A stretch of DNA of 64,000 bases. It comes from Epilithonimonas lactis (GTDB lineage: Bacteria; Bacteroidota; Bacteroidia; Flavobacteriales; Weeksellaceae). Under the pieces are notes generated by a model, which saw only the letters and a list, made by a program, of their open reading frames with translations, did not search any database and was not told the DNA's origin. Below are positions 63,880 through 64,000 of this stretch, in pieces. The position numbers and the translations under genes are program-made. The stretch's first letter is position 1, and the number at the start of each line of letters is the position of its first letter. The stretch lies in NCBI RefSeq assembly GCF_900110605.1, contig NZ_FOFI01000002.1, forward strand, positions 310,001-374,000. The letters are read 5' to 3'.

Positions 63880-63974
63880 AAATTAGAAACTTCGAAGACA
63901 TTTGCTTTATTAAGTTTTGAGCTTAAAAAGAAATAATATTAAAAAATCTTAGCGCGCTTTGCGTTAAAAATATA

Positions 63975-64000
63975 ATGGCAAAATATACAGAGGACGATTT
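63975..64000 (+). CDS. sufB: Probable sufB, 3' part outside the window
   Basis: Only eight complete codons are visible: M-A-K-Y-T-E-D-D. This opening is typical of SufB in flavobacteria, and the position after a SufA/IscA-like gene agrees. SufB is the scaffold of the SufBCD cluster-assembly complex. The call rests on eight residues and context. Confidence 0.65.

Overview
The window looks like chromosomal DNA of a flavobacterium close to Chryseobacterium (Bacteroidota, Weeksellaceae). The evidence is AT-rich sequence, type IX secretion (T9SS) C-terminal tails, GLPGLI-family proteins, TonB-linked outer-membrane barrels, a split methionine synthase, promoters of the TTG-N(17-23)-TAnnTTTG type, and no clear Shine-Dalgarno sequences. 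I found no rRNA, tRNA, CRISPR array, prophage or transposase. The window cuts one gene at each end: an ELWxxDGT-repeat protein at base 1 and a probable sufB at base 63975.

Layout. 1-8.2 kb: three T9SS-secreted proteins around recJ. 8.3-11 kb: a LytT/LytS-type two-component pair with its own promoter. 11.1-14 kb: nadD, two small genes and a D-lactate dehydrogenase. 14.2-18.8 kb: two tandem paralogous TonB-dependent-receptor-like barrels. 18.8-25.2 kb: a tight seven-gene minus-strand operon joining an AdoMet decarboxylase, a membrane-anchored spermidine-synthase-like enzyme, DUF350 and DUF4178 membrane proteins, an FAD amine-oxidase-like protein with a Tat-like leader, and a polytopic membrane protein. 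25.3-27.2 kb: two guanidine-modifying enzymes. 27.3-39 kb: mostly housekeeping genes (gltA, eno, rlpA-like, crotonase, dCMP deaminase, xerD, NUDIX, thioredoxin-like, miaA, aminotransferase, DUF2911, HAD phosphatase, hutI).

39.9-48.9 kb is a methionine regulon on the minus strand. A consensus promoter and a SAM-I riboswitch precede metX, then an ACT-homoserine dehydrogenase, metZ, a two-piece methionine synthase and metF. Together they cover aspartate semialdehyde to methionine. The gaps here carry repeated elements: a 48-bp two-hairpin unit on both sides of metZ with compensatory base changes, and one copy of a 144-nt structured element. The second copy of that element lies at 50.1 kb.

49-64 kb: an SDR dehydrogenase and a GH63-like glucosidase, OsmC, small exported proteins resembling the TonB C-terminal domain, miaB, a sigma-54 activator without a receiver domain, lptE, an acidic repeat protein, two GLPGLI proteins, and the start of a suf operon with a palindrome just after its promoter.

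The best candidate for an under-described system is the 18.8-25.2 kb polyamine-like membrane operon. The most clearly resolved regulatory device is the SAM riboswitch. The 144-nt element and the two-hairpin unit are the most interesting non-coding signals. All functions come from reading motifs by eye; no database search was run.
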